Shown here in pieces: positions 27,645 through 37,159 of a DNA stretch of 64,000 nt; within the stretch, counting starts at the first letter, position 1, and each line of letters opens with the position of its first letter. A program made the translations under genes and the position numbers. Under the pieces are notes generated by a model that ran no database searches, was not told the DNA's origin, and saw only the letters and a list, made by a program, of their open reading frames with translations. Where the stretch lies: positions 1,813,001-1,877,000 of the forward strand of contig NC_015259.1 of NCBI RefSeq assembly GCF_000192745.1. The letters run 5' to 3'. This DNA comes from Polymorphum gilvum SL003B-26A1 (lineage in GTDB: Bacteria > Pseudomonadota > Alphaproteobacteria > Rhizobiales > Stappiaceae).

Positions 27645-27953
27645 ATGAACGGTCAGAATATCCGGATCCGCCTCAAGGCATTCGATCACCGTATTCTCGA
27701 TGCTTCCACCCGGGAGATCGTGAACACGGCGAAGCGGACCGGTGCGCAGGTGCGGGGACCCGTGCCGCTGCCGACGCGGATCGAGAAGTACACGGTGCTT
27801 CGTGGTCCGCACATCGACAAGAAAAGCCGCGATCAGTTCGAGATGCGCACCCACAAGCGCCTTCTCGACATCGTCGATCCGACCCCGCAGACCGTCGACG
27901 CTCTGATGAAGCTCGATCTGGCTGCTGGTGTCGACGTCGAGATCAAGCTCTGA
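27645..27953 (+). CDS. rpsJ: 30S ribosomal protein S10 (NusE)
   Basis: The 102-residue S10 is part of the 30S head and, as NusE, also joins NusB and NusG in antitermination complexes. It begins [19 protein letters not shown] and has the exposed loop [20 protein letters not shown], with [15 protein letters not shown] before the C-terminal strand. It heads the S10 gene group, followed 23 bases later by rplC. No promoter of its own is obvious in the 65 bases upstream, so it is probably served at least partly by readthrough from tuf. Confidence 0.98.
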   Translation: MNGQNIRIRLKAFDHRILDASTREIVNTAKRTGAQVRGPVPLPTRIEKYTVLRGPHIDKKSRDQFEMRTHKRLLDIVDPTPQTVDALMKLDLAAGVDVEIKL

Positions 27954-27976
27954 GTCTGATCGAAGGGGATACGCCA

Positions 27977-28687
27977 ATGCGTTCTGGAGTGATCGCTCAG
28001 AAGGTGGGCATGACGCGCATCTACAATGATGCCGGCGAGCACGTTCCGGTCACCGTTCTGCGGCTGGAGAAGTGCCAGGTCGTCGCGCACCGCACTGAAG
28101 AAAAGAACGGCTACACCGCGCTGCAACTCGGCGCCGGTGCCGCCAAGGTCAAGAATACGCCCAAAGCGATGCGCGGTCATTTCGCCGTCGCCAAGGTCGA
28201 GCCGAAGCGCACGATCGCCGAGTTCCGCGTCAGCCAGGACAACCTGATCGATGTCGGCGCCGAGATCACTGCGGACCACTACGTCGCCGGACAGTACGTC
28301 GACGTCACCGGCACCTCGATCGGCAAGGGCTTCGCGGGTGTCATGAAGCGCCACAACTTCGGTGGTGGCCGCGCGACCCACGGCAACTCGGTGTCCCACC
28401 GCTCGCACGGTTCGACCGGCCAGAGGCAGGATCCGGGCAAGGTGTTCAAGGGCAAGAAGATGGCCGGTCACATGGGCGACGTCCGCGTGACCACGCAGAA
28501 CCTCAAGGTCGTCCGCACGGACGTCGAGCGCGGCCTGATCATGGTCGAAGGCTCGGTCCCGGGTGCGAAGGGCGGCTGGATCCTGGTTCGCGACGCCGTC
28601 AAGAAGGCGCTGCCGGAAGGCGTGCCGGTTCCGGGCGCGTTCCGGACCTCGGACGCGGCGGCAGCCACGGGCAAGGAGAGTGAGTGA
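27977..28687 (+). CDS. rplC: 50S ribosomal protein L3
   Basis: The 236-residue L3 reaches close to the peptidyl-transferase centre and starts 50S assembly. The central finger is seen as [31 protein letters not shown] and [18 protein letters not shown]; the Gln in RQDPGK is the position methylated by PrmB in E. coli. At 236 residues it is longer than the 209 of E. coli. The extra length is a C-terminal tail rich in Ala, Gly and Ser ([19 protein letters not shown]). Its TGA overlaps the ATG of rplD. Confidence 0.97.
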   Translation: MRSGVIAQKVGMTRIYNDAGEHVPVTVLRLEKCQVVAHRTEEKNGYTALQLGAGAAKVKNTPKAMRGHFAVAKVEPKRTIAEFRVSQDNLIDVGAEITADHYVAGQYVDVTGTSIGKGFAGVMKRHNFGGGRATHGNSVSHRSHGSTGQRQDPGKVFKGKKMAGHMGDVRVTTQNLKVVRTDVERGLIMVEGSVPGAKGGWILVRDAVKKALPEGVPVPGAFRTSDAAAATGKESE

Positions 28688-29307
28688 TGGAACTTGAGGT
28701 CAAAACCCTCGACGGTTCGGCCGCCGGTTCGATCACGGTGTCGGACGAGATCTTCGGTCTCGAACCGCGCACGGATCTGATCCATCGCGTCGTGCGCTGG
28801 CAGCTGGCTAAGCGCCAGGCCGGTACGCACAAGGCGAAGGGCCGTTCGGAAGTCTCGGGGACGACGAAGAAGTTCGTCCGCCAGAAGGGCTCGGGCGGTG
28901 CGCGACACGGCAACCGCAAGGCGCCGCAGTTCCGCGGCGGCGGCAAGGCCTTTGGTCCGGTCGTGCGCGATCATGGTCATGACCTGCCGAAGAAGGTCCG
29001 TGCGCTCGGGCTCGCCCACGCGCTGTCGACCAAGGCTAAGGCGGGCAGCCTGATCATCGTCGAGGACGCAAAAGCGGGCGAGGCCAAGACCAAGGCGCTG
29101 AAAGAGAAATTCGGCAAGCTCGGTCTGCAGAGCGCGCTGATCATCGACGGCAGCGAGCTGGATGCGAACTTCGCCCTGGCCGCACGCAACATTCCGGCGG
29201 TCGACGTGCTGCCCGTTCAGGGCATCAACGTCTACGACATCCTGCGCCGGAACACGCTCGTTCTGACCAAGGCCGCCGTTTCGGCCATCGAGGAGCGCTT
29301 CAAATGA
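28687..29307 (+). CDS. rplD: 50S ribosomal protein L4
   Basis: The 206-residue L4 lines the nascent-chain exit tunnel. The long tunnel loop can be recognised as [20 protein letters not shown] followed by [11 protein letters not shown]; changes here give macrolide resistance elsewhere, and none is evident. The ATG at 28687 overlaps the rplC stop (TGATG); GTG 28684 would add only one residue. In gammaproteobacteria L4 represses the S10 operon through the rpsJ leader; I see no such leader here. It overlaps rplW by 4 bases. Confidence 0.97.
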   Translation: MELEVKTLDGSAAGSITVSDEIFGLEPRTDLIHRVVRWQLAKRQAGTHKAKGRSEVSGTTKKFVRQKGSGGARHGNRKAPQFRGGGKAFGPVVRDHGHDLPKKVRALGLAHALSTKAKAGSLIIVEDAKAGEAKTKALKEKFGKLGLQSALIIDGSELDANFALAARNIPAVDVLPVQGINVYDILRRNTLVLTKAAVSAIEERFK

Positions 29308-29597
29308 CGAACCTCGTTCATTACGACAAGATCGTCGGCCCGGTGATCACCGAGAAGGCGACGATGGCGTCCGAGGAAAACAAGGTGGTCTTCAAGGTCG
29401 CCAACTCGGCCACGAAGCCGGAGATCAAGGCGGCTGTCGAGGCGCTGTTCGGCGTCAAGGTGACCGCTGTCAACACGCTGGTCCGCAAAGGTAAGGTCAA
29501 GCGCTTCCGGGGCCGGATCGGACAGCAGTCCGACTACAAGAAGGCCGTCGTGACGCTTGCCGAAGGCCACGCCATCGACGTGACGACCGGGCTCTAA
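29304..29597 (+). CDS. rplW: 50S ribosomal protein L23
   Basis: The 97-residue L23 sits at the tunnel exit and is the docking site for trigger factor and the signal recognition particle. It starts [20 protein letters not shown] and has the typical [20 protein letters not shown] loop that reaches into the tunnel. The ATG overlaps the rplD stop by 4 bases (ATGA). rplB follows after 15 bases. Confidence 0.97.
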   Translation: MTNLVHYDKIVGPVITEKATMASEENKVVFKVANSATKPEIKAAVEALFGVKVTAVNTLVRKGKVKRFRGRIGQQSDYKKAVVTLAEGHAIDVTTGL

Positions 29598-29612
29598 GGC
29601 GGGGACAAGAAA

Positions 29613-30446
29613 ATGGCACTCAAGACCTTCAACCCGACGTCTCCCGGCCGGCGCCAGCTGGTCCAGGTTGACCGTTCCGATCTGTGGAAGGGCAAGCCTG
29701 TCAAGACCCTGACCGAGGGCCTGACCAAGACGGGCGGCCGCAACAACCGCGGCCGGCTGACGTCGCCGAACCGCGGCGGCGGCCACAAGCGGTCCTATCG
29801 CCTGGTCGACTTCAAGCGTCGCAAGTTCGACGTTTCGGCGACCGTGGAGCGACTCGAATACGATCCGAACCGGACCGCGTTCATCGCGCTGATCCGCTAC
29901 GACGACGGCGAATTGAGCTACATCCTGGCTCCGCAGCGGCTTGCTGCCGGCGACAAGGTGGTCTCGGGCCAGGCCGTCGACGTCAAGCCGGGCAACGCGA
30001 TGCCGCTGGCCTCGATCCCGGTCGGAACGATCGTGCACAATGTCGAACTGAAGCCGGGCAAGGGCGGTCAGATCGCCCGCTCCGCCGGCGCCTTCGTCCA
30101 GATCGTTGGCCGCGACCAGGGCTACACGATCCTGCGTCTGATGTCCGGTGAGCAGCGCCGGGTGCTCGGCACCTGCATGGCCTCGATCGGCGCCGTGTCC
30201 AACCCGGATCACGGCAACATCAATCTGGGCAAGGCCGGCCGGTCCCGCTGGCTCGGCATCCGTCCGCATACCCGCGGCGTCGCCATGAACCCGGTCGACC
30301 ATCCGCATGGCGGTGGTGAAGGTCGGACCTCGGGCGGTCGTCACCCGGTCACCCCGTGGGGCAAGCCGACCAAGGGCAAGCGCACACGGCGCAACAAGGC
30401 GACGGACAAGTTCATCGTCCGCAGCCGTCACGCGCGCAAGAAATAA
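29613..30446 (+). CDS. rplB: 50S ribosomal protein L2
   Basis: The 277-residue L2 is one of the oldest ribosomal proteins and is needed for subunit joining and peptidyl-transferase activity. It begins [20 protein letters not shown]. The C-terminal part carries [18 protein letters not shown], whose histidine (E. coli His229) is essential for activity, followed by the basic tail [22 protein letters not shown]. The length is as usual for the family (about 273-278). It lies 12 bases before rpsS in the S10 group. Confidence 0.98.
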   Translation: MALKTFNPTSPGRRQLVQVDRSDLWKGKPVKTLTEGLTKTGGRNNRGRLTSPNRGGGHKRSYRLVDFKRRKFDVSATVERLEYDPNRTAFIALIRYDDGELSYILAPQRLAAGDKVVSGQAVDVKPGNAMPLASIPVGTIVHNVELKPGKGGQIARSAGAFVQIVGRDQGYTILRLMSGEQRRVLGTCMASIGAVSNPDHGNINLGKAGRSRWLGIRPHTRGVAMNPVDHPHGGGEGRTSGGRHPVTPWGKPTKGKRTRRNKATDKFIVRSRHARKK

Positions 30447-30458
30447 GAGGTACGGATC

Positions 30459-30737
30459 GTGGCACGTTCGATCTGGAAAGGTCCGTTTGTCGACGGGTAT
30501 CTGCTGAAGAAGGCGGAGAAGGTTCGCGAATCCAGCCGCAACGAGGTCATCAAGACCTGGAGCCGGCGGTCGACGATCCTGCCGCAGTTCGTCGGTCTGA
30601 CCTTCGGCGTCTACAACGGTCAGAAGCACGTTCCGGTGCTGGTGTCTGAGGAAATGATCGGTCACAAGTTCGGCGAGTTCTCGCCGACCAGGACCTATTA
30701 CGGGCACGGCGCCGACAAGAAGGCGAAGAGGAAGTAA
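30459..30737 (+). CDS. rpsS: 30S ribosomal protein S19
   Basis: The 92-residue S19 lies in the 30S head and contacts S13 and the A-site tRNA region. It starts (GTG at 30459) [20 protein letters not shown] and includes [30 protein letters not shown] in three overlapping conserved stretches, ending in ADKKAKRK. The length equals the family norm. rplV begins 2 bases after its stop. Confidence 0.97.
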   Translation: MARSIWKGPFVDGYLLKKAEKVRESSRNEVIKTWSRRSTILPQFVGLTFGVYNGQKHVPVLVSEEMIGHKFGEFSPTRTYYGHGADKKAKRK

Positions 30738-30739
30738 CG

Positions 30740-31120
30740 ATGGGCAAGCCGAAGCGTGAGCGGACGCTCGCCGACAACGAGGCCAAGGCGGTCACCCGCA
30801 TGCTGCGCGTTTCCCCGCGCAAGCTCAACCTCGTGGCGGCTGCGATCCGCGGCAAGAAGGTCGGATCTGCGCTTGCCGATCTGACGTTCTCCCGCAAGCG
30901 CATCGCCGGTGACGTCAAGAAGACCTTGATGTCGGCGATCGCCAATGCCGAGAACAACCATGACCTGGACGTGGACAGTCTGGTCGTCGCCGAAGCCCAT
31001 GTCGGCAAGGCGTTCGTGATCAAGCGGTTCCATGCCCGGGCGCGCGGTCGCGCGAGCCGGATCGAGAAGCCGTTCTCGAACCTGACCATCGTCGTCCGTC
31101 AAGTCGAGGAGAGTGCCTGA
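30740..31120 (+). CDS. rplV: 50S ribosomal protein L22
   Basis: The 126-residue L22 touches all six 23S rRNA domains, and its beta-hairpin narrows the exit tunnel next to L4. It starts [20 protein letters not shown] and carries the core [19 protein letters not shown]; the hairpin ends in [18 protein letters not shown]. No deletion of the kind linked to erythromycin resistance is apparent. Its TGA overlaps the ATG of rpsC by one base. Confidence 0.97.
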   Translation: MGKPKRERTLADNEAKAVTRMLRVSPRKLNLVAAAIRGKKVGSALADLTFSRKRIAGDVKKTLMSAIANAENNHDLDVDSLVVAEAHVGKAFVIKRFHARARGRASRIEKPFSNLTIVVRQVEESA

Positions 31121-31848
31121 TGGGACACAAAGTCAACCCGATCGGCATGCGCCTCGGGATCAACCGCACCTGGGACTCGCGCTGGTACGCCAACAAGGGC
31201 GAGTACGGCACGCTTCTCCATGAGGACTTCCGCATCCGCGAATACCTCATGAACGAGCTGAAGCAGGCGGCGGTGTCCAAGATCGTCATCGAGCGTCCGC
31301 ACAAGAAGTGCCGTGTGACGATCCATTCCGGCCGCCCTGGCGTCGTGATCGGCAAGAAGGGCGCCGACATCGAACGTCTGCGCAAGAAGCTTGGCCAGAT
31401 CACCAGTTCGGAAGTGCACATCAACATCGTTGAAGTGCGTAAGCCGGAGATCGACGCCAATCTGGTCGCCGCCTCGATCGCACAGCAGCTGGAGCGCCGC
31501 GTCGCGTTCCGCCGTGCGATGAAGCGCGCCGTGCAGTCCGCCATGCGCCTCGGTGCCCAGGGCATCCGCATCAACTGCGGTGGCCGCCTCGGCGGCGCGG
31601 AGATCGCCCGCGTCGAATGGTACCGCGAGGGCCGTGTGCCGCTGCACACGCTGCGCGCGGACATCGACTACGGCATCGCGACCGCGCATACCGCCTATGG
31701 CGCGTGCGGCGTGAAGGTGTGGATCTTCAAGGGAGAAATCCTCGAGCACGATCCGATGGCGTCCGAACGCCGCGCGAGCGAGGGCTCCGATTCTAGTCAG
31801 GGTGATCGCGGCCAGCGCCGGGATCGTGGTCGCGAGCGCGCTGCCTGA
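31120..31848 (+). CDS. rpsC: 30S ribosomal protein S3
   Basis: The 242-residue S3 forms part of the mRNA entry channel and its helicase activity. It starts [20 protein letters not shown]. The type-2 KH domain contains [20 protein letters not shown], and the C-terminal domain has [20 protein letters not shown]. The last 30 or so residues form a charged Ser/Arg/Glu/Gln tail ([16 protein letters not shown]) that looks disordered and makes it slightly longer than the 233 residues of E. coli. rplP follows after 42 bases. Confidence 0.97.
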   Translation: MGHKVNPIGMRLGINRTWDSRWYANKGEYGTLLHEDFRIREYLMNELKQAAVSKIVIERPHKKCRVTIHSGRPGVVIGKKGADIERLRKKLGQITSSEVHINIVEVRKPEIDANLVAASIAQQLERRVAFRRAMKRAVQSAMRLGAQGIRINCGGRLGGAEIARVEWYREGRVPLHTLRADIDYGIATAHTAYGACGVKVWIFKGEILEHDPMASERRASEGSDSSQGDRGQRRDRGRERAA

Positions 31849-31890
31849 TCCAGGCCGCGCCCGTGTAACGCAAGGAACGAGAGAAGTACG

Positions 31891-32304
31891 ATGCTGCAAC
31901 CGAAGCGAACGAAGTTCCGCAAGCAGCACAAGGGCCGCATCCACGGATTGGCGAAGGGCGGAACCGACCTCAACTTCGGCGAATACGGCCTCAAGGCCGT
32001 CGAGCCGGAGCGGGTCACCGCCCGTCAGATCGAAGCAGCCCGTCGTGCCATGACCCGCCACATGAAGCGTGCGGGCCGCGTGTGGATCCGGATCTTCCCG
32101 GACGTGCCGGTGTCCTCCAAGCCCGCGGAAGTGCGCATGGGCAAGGGCAAGGGCGCTCCGGACTTCTGGGCCTGCCGTGTCAAGCCGGGCCGGATCATGT
32201 TCGAGATCGACGGTGTGCCGGAAGATGTCGCTCGCGAAGCGATGCGTCTTGCCGCCGCGAAGCTGCCGATCAAGTGCCGGTTCGTCCAGCGGATCGCCGA
32301 GTAA
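31891..32304 (+). CDS. rplP: 50S ribosomal protein L16
   Basis: The 137-residue L16 organises the A-site side of the peptidyl-transferase centre. It starts [20 protein letters not shown], with [20 protein letters not shown] and the conserved [16 protein letters not shown] loop. The Arg in this loop is hydroxylated by YcfD in some bacteria. The length matches the family. It lies between rpsC and rpmC, 22 bases before the latter. Confidence 0.97.
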   Translation: MLQPKRTKFRKQHKGRIHGLAKGGTDLNFGEYGLKAVEPERVTARQIEAARRAMTRHMKRAGRVWIRIFPDVPVSSKPAEVRMGKGKGAPDFWACRVKPGRIMFEIDGVPEDVAREAMRLAAAKLPIKCRFVQRIAE

Positions 32305-32326
32305 GGCAGTCGAGGAGAGTTGAGCC

Positions 32327-32527
32327 ATGAAGGCAAGTGACGTACGGGCGAAGACCCTCGACGAGCTCCGCTCGGAGCTCGAAGGCCTGAAGAAGGAGCA
32401 GTTCAACCTGCGCTTCCAGAAGGCGACGGGTCAGCTCGAGAATACCGGGCGTGTGCGGCAGATTCGCCGGGACATCGCCCGCATCCAGACGATCATGCGC
32501 GAGAAGCGCGTGGCGCAAACCGCGTAA
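32327..32527 (+). CDS. rpmC: 50S ribosomal protein L29
   Basis: The 66-residue L29 is a two-helix protein near the tunnel exit beside L23. It reads [20 protein letters not shown] followed by [19 protein letters not shown] and a second helix ending [10 protein letters not shown]. The conserved RFQxATGQLEN turn is intact. GAGGAGAG precedes the ATG. rpsQ starts 10 bases later, with an AAGGAGG site that overlaps the rpmC stop (TAAGGAGG). Confidence 0.96.
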   Translation: MKASDVRAKTLDELRSELEGLKKEQFNLRFQKATGQLENTGRVRQIRRDIARIQTIMREKRVAQTA

Positions 32528-32537
32528 GGAGGCACCG

Positions 32538-32768
32538 ATGCCGAAACGCATTCTGCAGGGCACCGTGGTCAGCAACGCGAACGACAAGACGGTGACGGTG
32601 AAGGTGGAGCGCCGCTTCACGCATCCGCTGCTGAAGAAGACCGTGCGCCGGTCGAAGAAGTACCGGGCGCATGACGAAGCGAACAAGTATCAGGTCGGCG
32701 ACACCGTTCTCATCGAAGAATGCGCGCCGATCTCCAAGTCGAAACGTTGGACCGTGGTCGAACAGTAA
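32538..32768 (+). CDS. rpsQ: 30S ribosomal protein S17
   Basis: The 76-residue S17 is a primary 16S rRNA-binding protein with an OB fold. The ATG at 32538 gives [20 protein letters not shown] and follows an AAGGAGG site. The long loop [19 protein letters not shown] and the C-terminal [11 protein letters not shown] are typical. It closes this tight run of genes; a 70-base gap separates it from rplN, larger than other gaps here. Confidence 0.97.
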   Translation: MPKRILQGTVVSNANDKTVTVKVERRFTHPLLKKTVRRSKKYRAHDEANKYQVGDTVLIEECAPISKSKRWTVVEQ

Positions 32769-32838
32769 GCCCACGGCTCGAGTTGAGCATCCGGCGCCCG
32801 TGGCAGGTGCGTCGTTGAGAGAATAAGGCGGCCAAGTC

Positions 32839-33207
32839 ATGATTCAGATGCAAACAAACCTCGATGTGGCGGACAATTCCGGCGCCCGTCGTGTCATGTG
32901 CATCAAGGTGCTCGGCGGCTCGAAGCGGAAATATGCCCGCGTTGGCGACATCATCGTCGTCAGCATCAAGGAGGCTATCCCGCGCGGCCGCGTCAAGAAG
33001 GGCGACGTGATGAAGGCGGTCGTCGTGCGTACGGCGAAGGACATTCGCCGTCCCGACGGCAGCGTGATCCGGTTCGACCGCAATGCGGCCGTCCTGGTCA
33101 ACAACAACAAGGAGCCGATCGGTACCCGCATCTTCGGGCCGGTGCCGCGCGAGCTCCGCGCAAAGAACCACATGAAGATCATTTCGCTCGCGCCGGAGGT
33201 GCTCTGA
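32839..33207 (+). CDS. rplN: 50S ribosomal protein L14
   Basis: The 122-residue L14 forms intersubunit bridges with 16S rRNA helix 14 and is the binding site of the silencing factor RsfS. It starts [20 protein letters not shown] and has [19 protein letters not shown] and [19 protein letters not shown]. The length is the family norm. It opens the spc-like part of the cluster after a 70-base gap, and its TGA overlaps the ATG of rplX. Confidence 0.98.
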   Translation: MIQMQTNLDVADNSGARRVMCIKVLGGSKRKYARVGDIIVVSIKEAIPRGRVKKGDVMKAVVVRTAKDIRRPDGSVIRFDRNAAVLVNNNKEPIGTRIFGPVPRELRAKNHMKIISLAPEVL

Positions 33208-33524
33208 TGGCTGCGAAAATCAAAAAAGGCGACACGGTTGTCGTGCTCACCGGCCGTGACAAGGGCAAAACCGGTGAAGTCATCCAGATGATGCCGGCCG
33301 AAAACAAGGCCCTCGTGCGGGGGGTCAACGTTGTGCGCCGTCACCAGCGCCAGACTCAGACGCAGGAAGGCGGGATCGTCGCGAAGGAAGCGCCGATCCA
33401 CGTCTCGAACATCGCCGTCGCCGATCCGAAGGACGGCAAGGCGACGCGCGTCGGCTTCAAGGTGCAGGAAGACGGACGCAAGGTCCGTGTGGCCAAGCGT
33501 TCGGGAGACCTGATCGATGGCTGA
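33207..33524 (+). CDS. rplX: 50S ribosomal protein L24
   Basis: The 105-residue L24 is an assembly-initiator protein near the tunnel exit. The ATG at 33207, overlapping the rplN stop, gives [20 protein letters not shown], the KOW motif of the family, followed by [19 protein letters not shown] and the C-terminal KRSGDLIDG. It overlaps the start of rplE by 8 bases, which implies coupled translation. Confidence 0.97.
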   Translation: MAAKIKKGDTVVVLTGRDKGKTGEVIQMMPAENKALVRGVNVVRRHQRQTQTQEGGIVAKEAPIHVSNIAVADPKDGKATRVGFKVQEDGRKVRVAKRSGDLIDG

Positions 33525-34074
33525 GACCACTTACACGCCGCGGCTGAAGACGTACTACGAGGACGTGGTGCGCAAGCAGTTGCAGGACAAGTTCAATTAC
33601 AAGAACCCGATGCAGGTTCCGTCGCTGGAGAAGATCGTCCTGAACATGGGCGTGGGCGAGGCGGTCGCCGACTCCAAGAAGGCGCGCATCGCGGCCGACG
33701 ACCTTGCCCGGATCGCCGGCCAGAAGCCGGTGGTGACCAAGGCGACCAAGTCGATCGCGACCTTCAAGGTTCGCGAAGGCATGCCGCTCGGCGCCAAGGT
33801 GACCCTGCGTCGGAGCCACATGTACGAGTTCCTGGACCGGCTGATCACGGTTGCGCTGCCGCGCGTCCGCGACTTCCGCGGCCTGAACCCGAAGAGCTTC
33901 GATGGCCGCGGCAACTACGCCATGGGCATCAAGGAACACATCGTGTTCCCCGAGATCGAGTACGACAAGGTCGACCAGATCTGGGGCATGGACGTCGTGG
34001 TCTGCACCACAGCGGGGACCGATGACGAGGCGCGCGAATTGCTGCGCGCGTTCAACTTCCCGTTCCGCAAGTAA
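33517..34074 (+). CDS. rplE: 50S ribosomal protein L5
   Basis: The 185-residue L5 binds 5S rRNA and forms part of the central protuberance, with a loop that touches the P-site tRNA. It starts [20 protein letters not shown] and has [38 protein letters not shown], and the RNA-binding [19 protein letters not shown]. The start lies inside the end of rplX (8-base overlap). rpsN follows after 33 bases. Confidence 0.98.
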   Translation: MAETTYTPRLKTYYEDVVRKQLQDKFNYKNPMQVPSLEKIVLNMGVGEAVADSKKARIAADDLARIAGQKPVVTKATKSIATFKVREGMPLGAKVTLRRSHMYEFLDRLITVALPRVRDFRGLNPKSFDGRGNYAMGIKEHIVFPEIEYDKVDQIWGMDVVVCTTAGTDDEARELLRAFNFPFRK

Positions 34075-34107
34075 CGCGGACATACGGGAAAGGAACGAGG
34101 AACGACG

Positions 34108-34413
34108 ATGGCGAAGAAGAGCGCGGTCGAAAAGAACAAGCGGCGCGAACGCCTTGTGAAGAAGTACGCGGCCAAGCGTGCGGCTCTGAAGGCGGCGGCC
34201 AAGGACGAGAACCTGACGCTCGAAGAGCGGTTCGCGGCCCGGCTGAAACTGGCGGAACTGCCGCGCAACTCGGCTCCGAACCGGGTGCGCAACCGGTGTG
34301 AGGTGACGGGACGTCCGCGCGGCTTCTACCGGAAGCTGAAGATGTCGCGCGTCGCGCTGCGTGAACTGGGTTCCCTGGGCAAGATCCCGGGCCTGGTCAA
34401 GTCGAGCTGGTAA
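34108..34413 (+). CDS. rpsN: 30S ribosomal protein S14 (zinc-free type)
   Basis: The 101-residue S14 belongs to the zinc-free C- type: it has the long N-terminal helix ([19 protein letters not shown]) and lacks the CxxC pairs of the short zinc-binding type, with only one Cys. The conserved [20 protein letters not shown] and GLVKSSW end are intact. Having a zinc-free S14 fits the zinc-economy theme of the Zur-linked CobW gene in this window, but it is also simply the norm for proteobacteria. rpsH follows after 12 bases. Confidence 0.97.
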   Translation: MAKKSAVEKNKRRERLVKKYAAKRAALKAAAKDENLTLEERFAARLKLAELPRNSAPNRVRNRCEVTGRPRGFYRKLKMSRVALRELGSLGKIPGLVKSSW

Positions 34414-34425
34414 GGAGAGGTTGCG

Positions 34426-34824
34426 ATGGCAATTTCCGATCCGTTGGGTGATATGCTCACCCGCATCCGGAACGCGCAGCTGCGCCGCAAGAGCAAGGTG
34501 ACCTCGCCGAACTCCAAGCTGCGCGCGCATGTGCTTGATGTGCTGGCCAAGGAAGGGTACATCCGTGGCTACACGACGGTCGAATACGAGGACGGCAAGT
34601 CCGAGTTGGAGATCGAGCTGAAGTATTTCGATGGCGAGCCGGTCATCCGCACGATCGAGCGGGTCTCCAAGCCGGGCCGCCGGGTTTATTCTTCGGTCAA
34701 GAACATCCCGCATGTCGCGAACGGCCTCGGCGTGTCGATCCTGTCGACGCCGCGGGGCGTGATGAGCGACCATCAGGCGCGGGACGAGAATGTTGGTGGC
34801 GAGGTGCTCTGCCGCGTCTTCTGA
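34426..34824 (+). CDS. rpsH: 30S ribosomal protein S8
   Basis: The 132-residue S8 binds the central domain of 16S rRNA and in E. coli represses the spc operon by binding its mRNA near rplE. It starts [20 protein letters not shown] and has [20 protein letters not shown] and [20 protein letters not shown] near the C-terminus. An S8-binding structure in the rplX-rplE region was not evident. rplF follows, with its real start 41 bases later. Confidence 0.97.
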   Translation: MAISDPLGDMLTRIRNAQLRRKSKVTSPNSKLRAHVLDVLAKEGYIRGYTTVEYEDGKSELEIELKYFDGEPVIRTIERVSKPGRRVYSSVKNIPHVANGLGVSILSTPRGVMSDHQARDENVGGEVLCRVF

Positions 34825-34865
34825 TGCGGCAGTCTCGCTTTGGAAAAAACGACAAGGTTGATCAG

Positions 34866-35399
34866 ATGTCTCGCATTGGCAAAAAGCCAGTCCCCGTGCC
34901 GAGCGGGGTAACGGCAACGATCAACGGCCGGACCGTGGAGGTCAAGGGCCCGAAGGGACAGCTTTCCTTCGTGCTCAACGATCTGGTCCTGGCCGAAATG
35001 ACGGATGACGGAATCAAGGTCGATCCGCGCAACGACAGCAAGCCGGCGCGCTCCATGTGGGGCATGACCCGGACGATGCTGCAGAACCTGATCACCGGCG
35101 TGAGCCAGGGCTTCGAAAAGAAGCTGGACATCACCGGTGTCGGCTACCGCGCGCAGATCCAGGGCAACAATCTGCAGCTTGCGCTCGGATTTTCCCATGA
35201 CGTGCTCTTCCCGATCCCGGCCGGGATCGACATCAAGTGCCCGAAGCCGACCGAAATCATCGTGTCCGGCATCGACAAGCAGGCGGTGGGGCAGGTTGCG
35301 GCGAACATCCGCGAATACCGTCCGCCGGAGCCCTACAAGGGCAAGGGCGTGCGCTATTCGGGCGAATTCATCGTCCGCAAGGAAGGCAAGAAGAAGTAA
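34866..35399 (+). CDS. rplF: 50S ribosomal protein L6
   Basis: The 177-residue L6 supports the sarcin-ricin loop region and GTPase binding. The ATG at 34866 gives [20 protein letters not shown], the exact family start; an in-frame ATG at 34824 that overlaps the rpsH stop would add 14 unrelated residues and is not preferred. The two related halves end with [20 protein letters not shown] and KKK. rplR starts 12 bases later. Confidence 0.97.
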   Translation: MSRIGKKPVPVPSGVTATINGRTVEVKGPKGQLSFVLNDLVLAEMTDDGIKVDPRNDSKPARSMWGMTRTMLQNLITGVSQGFEKKLDITGVGYRAQIQGNNLQLALGFSHDVLFPIPAGIDIKCPKPTEIIVSGIDKQAVGQVAANIREYRPPEPYKGKGVRYSGEFIVRKEGKKK

Positions 35400-35411
35400 C
35401 GGACCCGGATC

Positions 35412-35774
35412 ATGGCGAACAGCAATAGTGCTTTCGAGCGTCGTCGCGATCGCGTACGCCGTTCGGTCAAGAAGGTGGCGAACGGTCGTCCGCGCCTTTC
35501 CGTATTCCGCTCGTCGAAGCAGATCTATGCCCAGATCATCGACGACGGCAAGGGGCATACCATTGCCTCGGCCTCGACGATCGAGAAGGATCTGAAGGGC
35601 AACCTGAAAACGGGCGCCGACGTCGCCGCTGCGGCGGCAGTCGGCAAGCTTGTCGCCGAGCGTGCCCTGGCCGCCGGCGTTAAGCAGGTCGTGTTCGATC
35701 GTGGCGGGTATCAGTATCACGGGCGCGTCAAGGCGCTCGCCGATGCGGCCCGCGAGGGCGGACTTGAATTCTGA
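35412..35774 (+). CDS. rplR: 50S ribosomal protein L18
   Basis: The 120-residue L18 binds 5S rRNA together with L5. The basic N-terminus ([20 protein letters not shown]) is followed by [20 protein letters not shown], and the C-terminus has [20 protein letters not shown] and EGGLEF. The length is the family norm. rpsE follows after 41 bases. Confidence 0.97.
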   Translation: MANSNSAFERRRDRVRRSVKKVANGRPRLSVFRSSKQIYAQIIDDGKGHTIASASTIEKDLKGNLKTGADVAAAAAVGKLVAERALAAGVKQVVFDRGGYQYHGRVKALADAAREGGLEF

Positions 35775-35815
35775 CCAGCGCCCGTTGGCGCTCTGAAGAA
35801 CGGAAGACAAATAAT

Positions 35816-36385
35816 ATGGCGAGACAGGACATGCGGGAGCGCGATCGCGAGGAACGCGACAGCGAATTCGTCGACAAGCTCGTGCACATCAACCGCGTCG
35901 CGAAGGTGGTCAAGGGTGGCCGCCGGTTCGGCTTTGCCGCGCTCGTTGTCGTCGGCGACCAGAAGGGCCGGGTCGGTTTCGGCCACGGCAAGGCACGCGA
36001 AGTGCCGGAAGCGATCCGCAAGGCCACCGAGGCTGCGAAGCGCGCGATGATCCGCGTTCCGCTGCGCGAAGGCCGGACGCTGCATCACGACGTCGAAGGC
36101 CGTCACGGCGCGGGCAAGGTGATCCTGCGCGCCGCGCCGGCCGGTACCGGCATCATCGCCGGCGGTCCGATGCGCGCCGTGTTCGAAACGCTCGGCGTCC
36201 AGGACGTCGTGGCCAAGTCGCTGGGGTCGTCCAACCCCTACAACATGGTCCGCGCCACGTTCGCTGCGCTGACGAAGGAAGACAGCCCGCGCTCCGTGGC
36301 TGCCCGTCGCGGCCTGAAGGTGTCGGTGCTGCAGTCGCGCCGACGCGATACCGATGAAGCGGTTCCGGCGGCTGCCGAGGCTTGA
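35816..36385 (+). CDS. rpsE: 30S ribosomal protein S5
   Basis: The 189-residue S5 lies at the mRNA entry and affects decoding accuracy. It has the double-stranded-RNA-type S5 domain with [20 protein letters not shown] and [19 protein letters not shown], followed by [20 protein letters not shown] and [15 protein letters not shown]. The spectinomycin loop (VKGGRRFGF) looks wild type. The N-terminus is short and acidic/basic and the C-terminus ends in an Ala-rich tail, giving a little more length than E. coli (167). Confidence 0.97.
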   Translation: MARQDMRERDREERDSEFVDKLVHINRVAKVVKGGRRFGFAALVVVGDQKGRVGFGHGKAREVPEAIRKATEAAKRAMIRVPLREGRTLHHDVEGRHGAGKVILRAAPAGTGIIAGGPMRAVFETLGVQDVVAKSLGSSNPYNMVRATFAALTKEDSPRSVAARRGLKVSVLQSRRRDTDEAVPAAAEA

Positions 36386-36426
36386 TCTCGGCCCGTTCGG
36401 TAACCAGTTGAACGAGGGGTAGTTCC

Positions 36427-36621
36427 ATGGCGAACACCGAAAAGACCATTACGGTCGAGCAGATCGGCAGCCCGCTGCGCCGTCCGCAGGACCAGCGGGC
36501 GACCCTGATCGGGCTCGGCCTGAACAAGATGCACCGTCGCTCGACGCTGAAGGACACTCCGGAAGTGCGCGGCATGATCAACAAGATCCCGCATCTCGTG
36601 CGCATCGTCGAAGACGCGTGA
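36427..36621 (+). CDS. rpmD: 50S ribosomal protein L30
   Basis: The 64-residue L30 is a small 23S rRNA-binding protein. It reads [20 protein letters not shown] then [20 protein letters not shown], the diagnostic L30 pattern, and ends [17 protein letters not shown]. The short gene lies between rpsE (41 bases) and rplO (20 bases), in the usual spc order. Confidence 0.96.
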   Translation: MANTEKTITVEQIGSPLRRPQDQRATLIGLGLNKMHRRSTLKDTPEVRGMINKIPHLVRIVEDA

Positions 36622-36641
36622 CGGGATCAGGAGAAAGCACC

Positions 36642-37112
36642 ATGAAGCTCAACGACCTCAGGGACAATCCGGGCGCCGTCAAGGACCCGATCCGCGTCGG
36701 ACGCGGCATCGGCTCCGGCAAGGGCAAGACCGGCGGCCGCGGCGTGAAGGGGCAGAAGTCTCGTTCGGGCGTCGCCGTGAAGGGCTTCGAAGGCGGTCAG
36801 ATGCCGTTGCATCGCCGTCTGCCGAAGCGCGGCTTTACCAACATCTTCGCCAAGGATTTCAACATCGTCTCCCTTGGCCGGGTGCAGCAGGCGATCGACG
36901 CCGGCAAACTCGACGCTTCCGCTCCGGTCACGGTCGAAGCGCTCAAGGCCGCCGGCGTGTTCAAGCGGATCAGGGACGGCGTGCGCCTGCTCGGCGACGG
37001 CGAACTGAAGACTGCCGTAACCTTCGAGATCGCGGGCGCCACCAAGTCGGCGATAGCTGCGGTCGAAAAAGCGGGCGGCAAGGTTGTCGTTCTCGGAGCT
37101 CAGGCCGAATAG
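36642..37112 (+). CDS. rplO: 50S ribosomal protein L15
   Basis: The 156-residue L15 takes part in late 50S assembly. The ATG at 36642 gives [20 protein letters not shown], preceded by CAGGAGAA; an upstream in-frame ATG at 36618 overlaps rpmD and is less likely. The Gly-rich N-terminal arm ([20 protein letters not shown]) threads into rRNA, and the C-terminal globular domain ends [10 protein letters not shown]. secY follows after 47 bases. Confidence 0.97.
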   Translation: MKLNDLRDNPGAVKDPIRVGRGIGSGKGKTGGRGVKGQKSRSGVAVKGFEGGQMPLHRRLPKRGFTNIFAKDFNIVSLGRVQQAIDAGKLDASAPVTVEALKAAGVFKRIRDGVRLLGDGELKTAVTFEIAGATKSAIAAVEKAGGKVVVLGAQAE

Positions 37113-37159
37113 GCCTGGGCTTTTCCCTTCTTGCGGCAAGCAACGTACCGGAGCACGGC